Source of the DNA: Streptomyces sp. MMG1533
Lineage (GTDB): Bacteria; Actinomycetota; Actinomycetes; Streptomycetales; Streptomycetaceae
Reading direction: 5' to 3'
DNA: 38,907 nt
Assembly (NCBI RefSeq): GCF_001279775.1
Contig: NZ_LGDG01000267.1
Location: forward strand, 1-38,907
Shown here: positions 7,345 through 14,898 of the stretch, one piece after another
How the letters are laid out: each line of letters opens with the position of its first letter
Position numbering within the stretch: the stretch's first letter is position 1
Translations under genes and position numbers: made by a program
The notes under the pieces: model-generated
The model's input: the letters and a program-made list of their open reading frames with translations, nothing else
Databases searched by the model: none
What the model was told of the DNA's origin: nothing

Positions 7345-8703
7345 ATGTCCCCCGAACTCATCTCGATCCTCGTCCTCGTCGTGGTGTTCGTCATCGCCAC
7401 CACCCGTTCCGTCAACATGGGCGCGCTCGCTTTCGCCGCCGCCTTCGCGGTCGGTGAGCTCGTCGCCGACCTCGACGCGGACGGCATCTTCGCCGGCTTC
7501 CCCGGCGACCTGTTCGTCGTGCTCGTCGGTGTCACGTACCTCTTCGCCATCGCGCGGGCCAACGGCACGACCGACTGGCTGGTGCACGCGTCCATCCGGC
7601 TCGTCCGGGGGCGCGTCGCGCTGATCCCCTGGGTCATGTTCGCGATCACCGGCGCGCTCACCGCGATCGGCGCGGTCAGTCCGGCCGCGGTCGCGATCGT
7701 CGCGCCCATCGCGCTGAGCTTCGCCGCCCGCTACGGGATCAGTCCGCTGCTGATGGGCGCGATGGTGGTGCACGGTGCCCAGGGCGGCGGCTTCTCGCCG
7801 ATCAGCATCTACGGCACCATCGTCAACGGCATCGTCGAGCGCGAGAAGCTGCCGGGGAACGAGATCGCCCTGTTCCTCGCCTCGCTGTTCGCCAATCTGG
7901 TCATCGCGGCGGTCGTCTTCGTCCTGTTCGGCGGGCTGAAGCTGTGGGCGCGAGGGGCCCTCGCCCCGGACGGGGACTCCGGGGAGGGGGACCTGCCGGA
8001 GGGCGGTACCGGTACCCGTACGCCTGCCGAGACCGGCGACGGCACCAGCCCTTCCCGCACCGCCACCGTGGTCGAGGCCCACCCCGAAACCCCCGACACC
8101 CCCCGCCTCACCCCCGCCCGGATCGCCACCCTCGCCGCCCTGGTCGCCCTCGTCGTCGCCGTCCTGGCCCTCGACCTCGACGCCGGTCTGACCGCGATCA
8201 CCCTCGCGGTGCTCCTGAGCAGCGTCTGGCCGGAGGACAGCCGCAAGGCGGTCGGGCAGATCGCCTGGTCGACGGTGCTCCTGATCTGCGGTGTCCTGAC
8301 GTACGTCGGTGTCCTGGACGAGATGGGCACCATCACCTGGGCCGGCGAGGGCGTCAGCGGCATCGGCGTCCCGCTGCTGGCCGCCGTACTGCTCTGCTAC
8401 ATCGGCGCGATCGTGTCCGCGTTCGCCTCCTCCGTGGGGATCATGGGCGCACTGATCCCGCTCGCCGTGCCGTTCCTCGCGCAGGGCGAGATCGGGGCGG
8501 TCGGCATGGTGGCGGCGCTCGCGGTGTCGGCGACGGTGGTGGACGTCAGCCCGTTCTCCACGAACGGCGCGCTGGTGCTGGCGGCGGCGCCGGACGTCGA
8601 CCGTGAGCGTTTCTTCAGGCAGTTGATGGTCTACGGAGGGATCGTGGTCGCGGTGGTACCCGCGGTGGCGTGGCTGGTGATGGTCGTACCGGGCTGGGGG
8701 TAG
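7345..8703 (+). CDS. MatC-like malonate/dicarboxylate permease (SLC13/ion-transporter superfamily)
   Basis: A 452-residue integral membrane protein with roughly eleven hydrophobic segments in two halves. A hydrophilic, acidic, Pro/Thr/Gly-rich loop (about residues 205-255) separates them. The N-terminal half, with GVTYLFAIARANGTTDWLVHA and GAVSPAAVAIVAPIAL, resembles the MatC N-terminal domain of dicarboxylate carriers. The second half has repeated small-residue re-entrant regions (SAFASSVGIMGALIPLA, DVSPFSTNGALV). Position between a FadR-type repressor and matB supports malonate uptake. The ATG at 7345 follows GACGGGAG. Substrate preference (malonate against other C3/C4 diacids) is inferred from context. 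Confidence 0.8.
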   Translation: MSPELISILVLVVVFVIATTRSVNMGALAFAAAFAVGELVADLDADGIFAGFPGDLFVVLVGVTYLFAIARANGTTDWLVHASIRLVRGRVALIPWVMFAITGALTAIGAVSPAAVAIVAPIALSFAARYGISPLLMGAMVVHGAQGGGFSPISIYGTIVNGIVEREKLPGNEIALFLASLFANLVIAAVVFVLFGGLKLWARGALAPDGDSGEGDLPEGGTGTRTPAETGDGTSPSRTATVVEAHPETPDTPRLTPARIATLAALVALVVAVLALDLDAGLTAITLAVLLSSVWPEDSRKAVGQIAWSTVLLICGVLTYVGVLDEMGTITWAGEGVSGIGVPLLAAVLLCYIGAIVSAFASSVGIMGALIPLAVPFLAQGEIGAVGMVAALAVSATVVDVSPFSTNGALVLAAAPDVDRERFFRQLMVYGGIVVAVVPAVAWLVMVVPGWG

Positions 8704-8718
8704 TCACAGCGCACGACG

Positions 8719-8772
8719 GACAGCGGCAGACAGCAGACGGCAGACAGCGGCAGACAGCGGCAGACAGCAGCA
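8719..8772. repeat. 10-bp tandem repeats in the matC-matB spacer
   Basis: The unit GACAGCGGCA occurs at 8719, 8743 and 8753. A variant GACAGCAGCA is at 8763, and a 14-bp variant lies at 8729-8742. The array fills most of the 96-bp gap upstream of the matB ribosome site. It could be a slippage-prone spacer, an RNA element or a set of in-phase protein sites. Confidence 0.8.
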
Positions 8773-8799
8773 GTCGGCGACATTGAAGGAGCAAGACGC

Positions 8800-10266
8800 G
8801 TGACCTCTCTCTTCCCGGCCCTGACCGACGGCAGGACCGACCGTCCCGCCCTCCGGTTCGGCGACCGCTCCCTGACGTACGGCGAGCTCGGCGCCGCTTC
8901 CGGTGCCCTCGCGGCGCGGATCGGCGCGGCGGGCAGAGTGGCCGTGTGGGCGACGCCGGCGCTGGAGACCGCGGTGGCGGTCCTGGCGGCGCTCCAAGCC
9001 GGCGTCGCCGCGGTGCCGCTCAACCCGAAGTCCGGGGAGAAGGAGCTCGGGCACATCCTGACGGACAGCGCGCCGTCGGTGGTGCTGGCCGCTCCCGGAG
9101 ACCAACTCCCATCCGCTCTGCGGGACTTGAAGCGCATCGACGTCGACGTGCAGGCCACCGACCCGGCCCCCGGCAACGACGACGCGACCGGCGACGACAA
9201 CGCGTCCGACGACGACCCCGCCCTGGTCGTCTACACCTCGGGCACCACCGGCCCGCCCAAGGGCGCCGTCATCCCCCGCCGGGCGATCGCCGCCACCCTG
9301 GACGCCCTCGCCGACGCCTGGCAGTGGACCGGCGACGACGTGCTCGTGCACGGCCTGCCCCTGTTCCACGTCCACGGCCTGGTCCTGGGCATCCTGGGCC
9401 CGCTGCGGCGGGGCGGATCGGTCCGCCACCTGGGCCGGTTCGGCACGGACGGCGTGGCACGCGAGCTGAACGCCGGCGCGACGATGCTGTTCGGCGTCCC
9501 GACGATGTACCACCGCATCGCGGAGACGCTCCCCGGCGACCTGGCGCTGGCCGAGGCCCTGAGCCGGGCGCGGCTGCTCGTGTCCGGCTCCGCCGCGCTG
9601 CCGGTGCACGACCACGAGCGGATCACGACCGCGACGGGGCAGCGCGTCATCGAGCGGTACGGCATGACGGAGACGCTGATGAACACGAGCGTCCGGGCGG
9701 ACGGCGAGCCGCGGGCGGGCACGGTCGGGGTCCCGCTGCCGGGAGTCGAGCTGCGGCTCGTGGAGGAGGACGGGTCGCCGATCACGTCGTACGACGGCGA
9801 GACCGTGGGCGAGATCCAGGTGCGCGGCCCGAACCTGTTCACCGAGTACCTCAACCGCCCGGACGCCACGGCCGCCGCCTTCACCGCCGACGGCTGGTTC
9901 CGCACCGGCGACATGGCGGTGCGCGACCCCGACGGCTATGTCCGCATCGTCGGCCGCAAGGCCACCGACCTGATCAAGAGCGGGGGTTACAAGATCGGGG
10001 CGGGCGAGATCGAGAACGCGCTGCTGGAGCATCCGGGGGTGCGGGAGGCCGCGGTCACCGGCGAGCCGGACGCCGACCTGGGCGAGCGGATCGTGGCGTG
10101 GATCGTGCCGGAGGACCCCGAATCACCGCCCGCGGCAGAGGAGTTGGCGGACCACGTGGCGAGCCGGCTCGCCCCGCACAAGCGTCCCCGGGTGGTCCAC
10201 CACCTCGCTTCCCTCCCCCGCAACGACATGGGGAAGATCATGAAGCGGGCGCTGATCCGTGACTGA
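8800..10266 (+). CDS. matB: Malonyl-CoA synthetase (malonate-CoA ligase)
   Basis: A 488-residue member of the acyl-adenylate-forming family, about the length of Streptomyces MatB. Visible motifs are the P-loop YTSGTTGPPKGAV, ERYGMTETLMNTS (MatB-like A5 region), TGDMAVRDPDGYVRIVGR with the hinge, IKSGGYKIGAGEIENALLEHPGV, and the catalytic lysine near the C-terminus in NDMGKIMKRAL. It converts malonate, ATP and CoA to malonyl-CoA in the cytosol, feeding fatty acid and polyketide synthesis. The GTG start at 8800 follows GAAGGAG by nine bases. It overlaps the carboxyltransferase gene by eight bases, and the permease and repressor upstream complete a malonate locus. Confidence 0.9.
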   Translation: MTSLFPALTDGRTDRPALRFGDRSLTYGELGAASGALAARIGAAGRVAVWATPALETAVAVLAALQAGVAAVPLNPKSGEKELGHILTDSAPSVVLAAPGDQLPSALRDLKRIDVDVQATDPAPGNDDATGDDNASDDDPALVVYTSGTTGPPKGAVIPRRAIAATLDALADAWQWTGDDVLVHGLPLFHVHGLVLGILGPLRRGGSVRHLGRFGTDGVARELNAGATMLFGVPTMYHRIAETLPGDLALAEALSRARLLVSGSAALPVHDHERITTATGQRVIERYGMTETLMNTSVRADGEPRAGTVGVPLPGVELRLVEEDGSPITSYDGETVGEIQVRGPNLFTEYLNRPDATAAAFTADGWFRTGDMAVRDPDGYVRIVGRKATDLIKSGGYKIGAGEIENALLEHPGVREAAVTGEPDADLGERIVAWIVPEDPESPPAAEELADHVASRLAPHKRPRVVHHLASLPRNDMGKIMKRALIRD

Positions 10267-11608
10267 CCGCCGGACCGCCCGCGAGACCATCGCGACGATC
10301 ACCGACGACTTCACCGAACTCCCGTATCCGGCAAGGGACTCCAGGCCCGACGGCCCGCTCGCCTGGCAGGGCTACGACGCCTCGCGCGCCCGCGCCGCCG
10401 ACCGCACCGGCGAGCAGGAGTCCGTCGTCTGCGGCACCGGGCACGTGGAGGGCACGCGGGCGGTACTGATCGCGTTCGAGTTCGGCTTCCTGGGCGGCTC
10501 GCTGGGTGAACGTACCGGGGACCGGCTGGAGGCGGCGTACACGTACGCCCGCGAACACCGTCTCCCGGTCGTCCCGTTGATCGCCACCGGCGGCAGCCGC
10601 ATGCAGGAGGGCATGCTCGCGCTGACCCAACTCCAGCGCGTGGCACGGCAGTCGGCGCTCACCACAGAGGCGGGGCTGCCGCAGATCGCGGTACTGCGGG
10701 ACCCGACCACCGGCGGCGGCTGGGCCACGCTGGGCGCGGGCGCCGACGTGATCCTCGCGCTGCCGGGCGCGCAGGTCGGCTTCGCGGGGTCCCGGGTCCG
10801 GCCGCCGGACGCGGACCCGGCGGCGTACACGGCCGAGGCGCAGGTGGCGGCGGGGTCGGCGGACGCGGTCGTACGCCCCGAAGACCTGCGCGGAACCCTG
10901 GGCCGATGGCTGAGCCTGCTGACGGCACCGTCGACCGCCCCCGCACCACCCCCACCACCCCTCGGCACGACGGACCTCCCGGCCACGGGCTGGGCCGCGG
11001 TCCAGCGCGCCCGCTCGCCCCGACGCCCGCGCGCGGAAAGCTACTTGAGCGCCTACTTCACCCGTCGGGTCGCGATCCGCGGCGACCGCTGCGGCGGCAC
11101 CGACCCCGACGGCATGCTGTGCGGCTTCGGCGAGCACGAGGGCCGCACGGTCGCCTACGCCGCCCAGACCGGCACGGCGACCCGCCCCGCCGGCTACCGC
11201 ACCGCCACCCGCCTGATCCGCCTCGCCGACCGCCTCGGCATCCCGGTCCTCACCCTGGTGGACACGCCCGGCGCGGCCAACGACGCCGAGGCCGAGCGGC
11301 AGGGCGCGGGCGCCGCGATCGCGGACCTGTTCGGCGCGATGGCCACAGCCCGAACCCCGGTCACCACCCTGCTGATCGGCGAGGGCGGCTCGGGCGGAGC
11401 GCTGGCCCTGGCGGCACCCGGCAACACCTGGGCCACGCCGGACAGTTACTTCTCGGTGATCGCGCCCGAGCTCGCGGCGGCGATCCTGAAACGGCCGCCG
11501 GGGGAGGTCGAGGCGACGGCGGACGAACTCCGCATCCGGCCACAGGACTTGGCTGAACTGGGCGTGGTCCGGCATGCAACACGCGACAACCTCAAGTACC
11601 GTCCGTAA
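10259..11608 (+). CDS. Fused carboxyltransferase (AccD/AccA-like), malonate-locus member
   Basis: A 449-residue protein with both crotonase-like carboxyltransferase halves in one chain. The N-terminal half carries GGSRMQEGMLALTQ and PTTGGGWATLGAGADV; the C-terminal half carries LVDTPGAANDAEAERQGAGAAIADLF and GEGGSGGALALAAP. Such folds form oxyanion holes for acyl-CoA and transfer or remove a carboxyl group. No biotin carboxyl-carrier segment and no CxxC zinc ribbon of AccD are seen. Translational overlap with matB suggests it works on malonyl-CoA: either decarboxylation to acetyl-CoA (like MdcD/MdcE) or carboxyl transfer with a partner elsewhere. No GNAT-type MatA decarboxylase is encoded nearby, so it may take that role (inference). 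Confidence 0.8.
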   Translation: MTDRRTARETIATITDDFTELPYPARDSRPDGPLAWQGYDASRARAADRTGEQESVVCGTGHVEGTRAVLIAFEFGFLGGSLGERTGDRLEAAYTYAREHRLPVVPLIATGGSRMQEGMLALTQLQRVARQSALTTEAGLPQIAVLRDPTTGGGWATLGAGADVILALPGAQVGFAGSRVRPPDADPAAYTAEAQVAAGSADAVVRPEDLRGTLGRWLSLLTAPSTAPAPPPPPLGTTDLPATGWAAVQRARSPRRPRAESYLSAYFTRRVAIRGDRCGGTDPDGMLCGFGEHEGRTVAYAAQTGTATRPAGYRTATRLIRLADRLGIPVLTLVDTPGAANDAEAERQGAGAAIADLFGAMATARTPVTTLLIGEGGSGGALALAAPGNTWATPDSYFSVIAPELAAAILKRPPGEVEATADELRIRPQDLAELGVVRHATRDNLKYRP

Positions 11609-11622
11609 CAATAGGGATGCTC

Positions 11623-11688
11623 AGTGCTGCGAGAGCGGTACGAGAGCGGTACGAGAGTGCTGCGAGAGCGGTACGAGAGCGGTACGAG
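11623..11688. repeat. 11-bp tandem array before the conflict-type operon
   Basis: Two perfect 33-bp copies (11623-11655 and 11656-11688), each made of three 11-mers: AGTGCTGCGAG, AGCGGTACGAG, AGCGGTACGAG. The six 11-mers follow a TAGGGA (11612-11617) that could be a -10 box, so the array may lie in the 5' leader. The period is close to one helical turn, which suits in-phase protein binding. Confidence 0.9.
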
Positions 11689-11715
11689 AACGGACGACAG
11701 AACGACGGGGGCGCC

Positions 11716-12111
11716 GTGGAACGCTTAGTGGAGTTCGAGACCGCCGACGGCGCCGTGGTGTCGGTCGAGGCCGTCGAGGAGCGGTCCGGCTCCCGGTTGG
11801 TGTCCCGCGGGGACGGGACGGTCCAGGCGGCCCGCACCTTCGAGGGCGCACTCGAAGGGGTGCGCGCCGCCGCCTCCTCCGCGCTCCGCGTCTTCCGCGA
11901 CGGCTCGCTGCGGCCCGACGGCATCGAGATCGAGTTCGGGGTGAAGCTGTCCGCCGAGACCGGCGCGATCATCGCGAAGGGGACGGCCGAGGGCCACCTG
12001 GTGGTGAAGCTGACCTGGTCGCCGGGGGCGGCCACCGAGACCGGCACCCCTTCGGCCGCAGCCGCGAACAGTACGCCCTCGTCCGTCCCGGAGCCCAGCA
12101 CCGCCTCATGA
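11716..12111 (+). CDS. CU044_2847-family (trypsin-co-occurring) small protein, TTA codon at position 4
   Basis: A 131-residue protein of two parts: a beta-rich N-terminus (ERLVEFETADGAVVSVE) and a core FEGALEGVRAAASSALRVF, then IEIEFGVKLSAETGAIIAKG, ending LVVKLTWSP. This is the pattern of the CU044_2847/Trypco1 family found beside trypsin-like proteases in bacterial conflict operons. Codon 4 is TTA (11725-11727), the only in-frame TTA I found in the window, so translation should depend on the rare bldA leucyl-tRNA. GTG at 11716 is chosen because GGGGG precedes it and the family domain starts there; a longer frame from 11617 would read through the tandem repeats. ATGA overlap couples it to the protease. 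Confidence 0.8.
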   Translation: MERLVEFETADGAVVSVEAVEERSGSRLVSRGDGTVQAARTFEGALEGVRAAASSALRVFRDGSLRPDGIEIEFGVKLSAETGAIIAKGTAEGHLVVKLTWSPGAATETGTPSAAAANSTPSSVPEPSTAS

Positions 12112-13817
12112 ACAGCGCCGAGTGGCACGCCCGGATCGAGTGCGGGGGTCAGGTGGCCGGGGCCGGCTTCCTGGTGTCCCCGAACACGGTGCTGACCTGC
12201 GCCCATGTCGTGCAGCGGGAGCCCGCGGGACTGACCGTGACGTTCACGGAGCGCCCCGGCTCCCCCGCCGTCCCGGCCCGTGTCGTCGCCCACGGCGGCT
12301 GGGCGGGAGGTGCCACCGACCCGGGGGACCTGGCGGTCCTGGAGCTGGAGCGGGAGGTGCCGATCGCCCCGGCCGCGCTGGCGCCCGTCGACACCGCACA
12401 CGGCGTGACCGCACCCCGCAAGCTCGTCGTGTACGGCTTCCCGGTCGGCTTCGACGAGGGCACGCTCGCCGAGTACCGCATCACCGCACCGCAGTTGATC
12501 AACCGGGAGTGGATCCAGCTGGAGGCCTGGCAGCCGGGCGGCCAGCCGCTGGCCCCCGGGTTCAGCGGCTCGGCGGTCACGCTCGTCGACACCGGCGAGG
12601 TCGTCGGCATGGTCACGGCGGAGGGCGCCCCGGGCGTGCGAAACGGCCGGATGATGCCCACCGAGGTCATGGTCCGCCACTGGCCCGATCTGGAAGGCCT
12701 GGTGCCCACCTCGGACCATGCGACCGCCGACCGGACCCGGCTGCGCGAGCTGGTGGAGCGGGCGGTCCGCGTGAATCTGGAGTGCGATCCGGTACGGCTC
12801 TACACCGCGGCCGCCGACCGGTTCGACCCGCTGCCGCCCGAAGAGGGCTTCGACTCCCTCCGGTCGGCGGCGCTGTTCGTGCTGTGCGAACTCGACGGAC
12901 CCGGTGCGGCCGGCACGGTCACCCGGTTCGCCGACCACCTGGAGACCCTGCTGGAAGCCCTGTTCCGGGCTCCCGCGCCCGCCGAACCGGAGGCCCCCGA
13001 GTGGTCGCCCATCCTGGTCGAGCTGGCGCACAGCGGCGCCGGTGACGACCTGGTCCGCGTGGAGGTGTCCGCGTACAGCGGAGGGCGCCGCCACCCGGTC
13101 GACTCGGACACGGTCCCGCAGACCCGGCTGCGCGCCTGGGTCCAGGACCGGATCGAGGCCGCGTTCCGCTGCCTCACCCCCGGCGCCGACGAGCTGATCG
13201 CGTTCGTGCTGCCCCGGGACTGGCTCGACTGGCCGGTCGACCGCTGGGAGAGCGCCCCGGACGACGCCACCCCGCTCGGCTGTCTCTACCCTCTCGTCGT
13301 CACCGACCACGCCCGCCGCAAGACCAGCACCCGGCACGTCCTGACCCGGGCCTGGAAACGCCTCGACTCCTCGCCGGGCGCGCGGGTGCACCGCGTCGAG
13401 TGCGCCGGCCCCGAGGAACCCGGCCGGCTCCGGATGAGGCTGCGCAGGCCCGACGCCTGTCTCGCCGGCTTCGCCACCGCGCCGGCCGCGGCCCGCACCC
13501 GCCCGCACTTCGACACCTCGCTCACCGCTCCGGCCCCGGTGATCGTGTGGTCGCGCAGCGGCTGCGGCGCCGGCCAGGAAGCGGACTGCGGAGGTACGGC
13601 CGCCGTGTGCACCGGCAAGTCGTTCCTGGACGAACTCGACGCCCACGTCGCCCATGTGCCGCCCGCCGAACTCCCCCGGCACGTCCTGGCCCTGCGCGAG
13701 GAGGCCGACGCGGAGGAAGGCCACTGGGCCACGGACATCCAGCTGCTGTGGGACGACCCGCGCTGCTTCACCGACCCGCACGACACCGCCGCCCACGTCC
13801 GCTCCCCCGTGGCGTGA
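12108..13817 (+). CDS. Trypsin-like serine protease with VMAP-type C-terminal region
   Basis: A 569-residue protein. Residues 1-200 form a trypsin-like fold: His33 in LTCAHVV, Asp74 in DPGDLAVLEL and Ser153 in GFSGSAV complete the triad. The residue before the serine is Phe rather than the usual Asp, which in trypsin makes the activating salt bridge. There is no signal peptide, so it should act in the cytosol. Residues about 215-305 are helical (RLRELVERAVRVNL, FDSLRSAALFVLCEL). Residues 330-569 resemble the VMAP C-terminal region (PILVELAHSG, WVQDRIEAAFRC, IAFVLPRDWLDWPVDRW, IQLLWDDPRCF). By family it is the executor or relay protease of a vWA-MoxR-VMAP conflict system. Confidence 0.8.
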   Translation: MNSAEWHARIECGGQVAGAGFLVSPNTVLTCAHVVQREPAGLTVTFTERPGSPAVPARVVAHGGWAGGATDPGDLAVLELEREVPIAPAALAPVDTAHGVTAPRKLVVYGFPVGFDEGTLAEYRITAPQLINREWIQLEAWQPGGQPLAPGFSGSAVTLVDTGEVVGMVTAEGAPGVRNGRMMPTEVMVRHWPDLEGLVPTSDHATADRTRLRELVERAVRVNLECDPVRLYTAAADRFDPLPPEEGFDSLRSAALFVLCELDGPGAAGTVTRFADHLETLLEALFRAPAPAEPEAPEWSPILVELAHSGAGDDLVRVEVSAYSGGRRHPVDSDTVPQTRLRAWVQDRIEAAFRCLTPGADELIAFVLPRDWLDWPVDRWESAPDDATPLGCLYPLVVTDHARRKTSTRHVLTRAWKRLDSSPGARVHRVECAGPEEPGRLRMRLRRPDACLAGFATAPAAARTRPHFDTSLTAPAPVIVWSRSGCGAGQEADCGGTAAVCTGKSFLDELDAHVAHVPPAELPRHVLALREEADAEEGHWATDIQLLWDDPRCFTDPHDTAAHVRSPVA

Positions 13818-13875
13818 CCCACCCCAGGCAAGCCCCCCACAGGAATCCAGCAAGAAAGGGCCCGGAGACCACCTC

Positions 13876-14898
13876 ATGGCGCACTGGTCCGTCTACACCG
13901 GCAAGAGCGAGCCGCACGACGGCATCGACGAGCTGCCCGCCCCTCCACCGTGGCGGGCCTTCGACGGCGGTCCCGCGCTGCCACCGCCCGCCGACGGGGA
14001 GGACGAGGCCGCCGTCTCCCCGGACCGCATGCACCGCGCGAAGACGTACGTCGCGTCGCCGGAGACCGTCCAGCTCGTCAACGCCGCGCTCTGTCTGCGC
14101 CGCCCGCTGCTGGTCACCGGACCGCCCGGCACGGGCAAGTCCTCCCTGGCGTACGCCGTAGCCCGCGAGCTGCGCCTCGGCCCGGTCCTGCGCTGGAACA
14201 TCACCAGCCGCAGCACCCTCGCCGACGGCCTCTACCAGTACGACCCGTTGTCCCGGCTGTACGCCGCCCGGCCCGGACCGGGAAGCGACCCCGGTGGCCG
14301 GGGCGGTGTGGAGGACCACCTGCGCCTCGGTCCCCTCGGCACCGCCCTGCTCCCCTACGAGCACCCCCGCGCCCTGCTCGTCGACGAGATCGACAAGAGC
14401 GACCTCGACCTGCCCAACGACCTCCTCAACGTCCTCGAGGAGGGCCAGTACGAGATCCCCGAACTGGTCCGCGCGGCCCGCCACTCCGCCGCCGACGGCA
14501 CGGCGGAGGTCCTCACCGACGGTACGGACACCTCGGTCACCCTCACCCGCGGCCGGGTACGCTGCCGCGCCTTCCCCTTCGTCGTCCTGACCAGCAACGG
14601 CGAACGCGAGTTCCCGCCCGCCTTCCTGCGCCGCTGCGTCCGCCTCAAGCTGCGCCGCCCCGACCGAGGGCGGCTCACCGACATCGTCCGCGCCCACCTC
14701 GGCAGCCCGGACGGCGAGGCCGAGCCCCTGATCACCCGCTTCCTGGAGCGCGCTGGCAGCGGCGAGCTGGCCACCGACCAGCTCCTGAACGCCATCTACC
14801 TCACCGGGGTCGCCGGCCTCGACGCCGCCTCCCGCGACGAGCTGGCCGAGCAGCTGATGCCGTACCTGAGCGCGGCGGCGGACGGCGATGGCTTCTGA
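13876..14898 (+). CDS. MoxR-type AAA+ ATPase
   Basis: A 340-residue protein. After an acidic, Pro-rich N-terminus, the AAA+ core shows Walker A GPPGTGKSS (residues 82-90, Lys88) and Walker B LLVDEIDK (Asp170-Glu171). A sensor-1 strand FVVLTSNGEREFPPAFLRR with the arginine finger region follows. The pairing SRSTLADGLYQYDPL after Walker A is typical of the MoxR branch, whose members remodel client proteins, usually together with a vWA-domain partner. It lies 58 bases after the protease and overlaps the giant downstream gene by 11 bases, and that gene supplies a vWA-like domain. GGAG at about 13864 serves as ribosome site for the ATG at 13876. The ATPase is probably active. Confidence 0.88.
   Translation: MAHWSVYTGKSEPHDGIDELPAPPPWRAFDGGPALPPPADGEDEAAVSPDRMHRAKTYVASPETVQLVNAALCLRRPLLVTGPPGTGKSSLAYAVARELRLGPVLRWNITSRSTLADGLYQYDPLSRLYAARPGPGSDPGGRGGVEDHLRLGPLGTALLPYEHPRALLVDEIDKSDLDLPNDLLNVLEEGQYEIPELVRAARHSAADGTAEVLTDGTDTSVTLTRGRVRCRAFPFVVLTSNGEREFPPAFLRRCVRLKLRRPDRGRLTDIVRAHLGSPDGEAEPLITRFLERAGSGELATDQLLNAIYLTGVAGLDAASRDELAEQLMPYLSAAADGDGF

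Noticed and set aside
11623..11688. CRISPR-like array
   Set aside because: Units are contiguous 11-mers with no spacers and no cas genes nearby.
11617..11715. N-terminal extension of the CU044_2847 gene through the tandem repeats
   Set aside because: The extension only translates the 11-mers (RAVRERYES-like repeats), lacks a ribosome site and precedes the family domain; GTG 11716 has GGGGG upstream.
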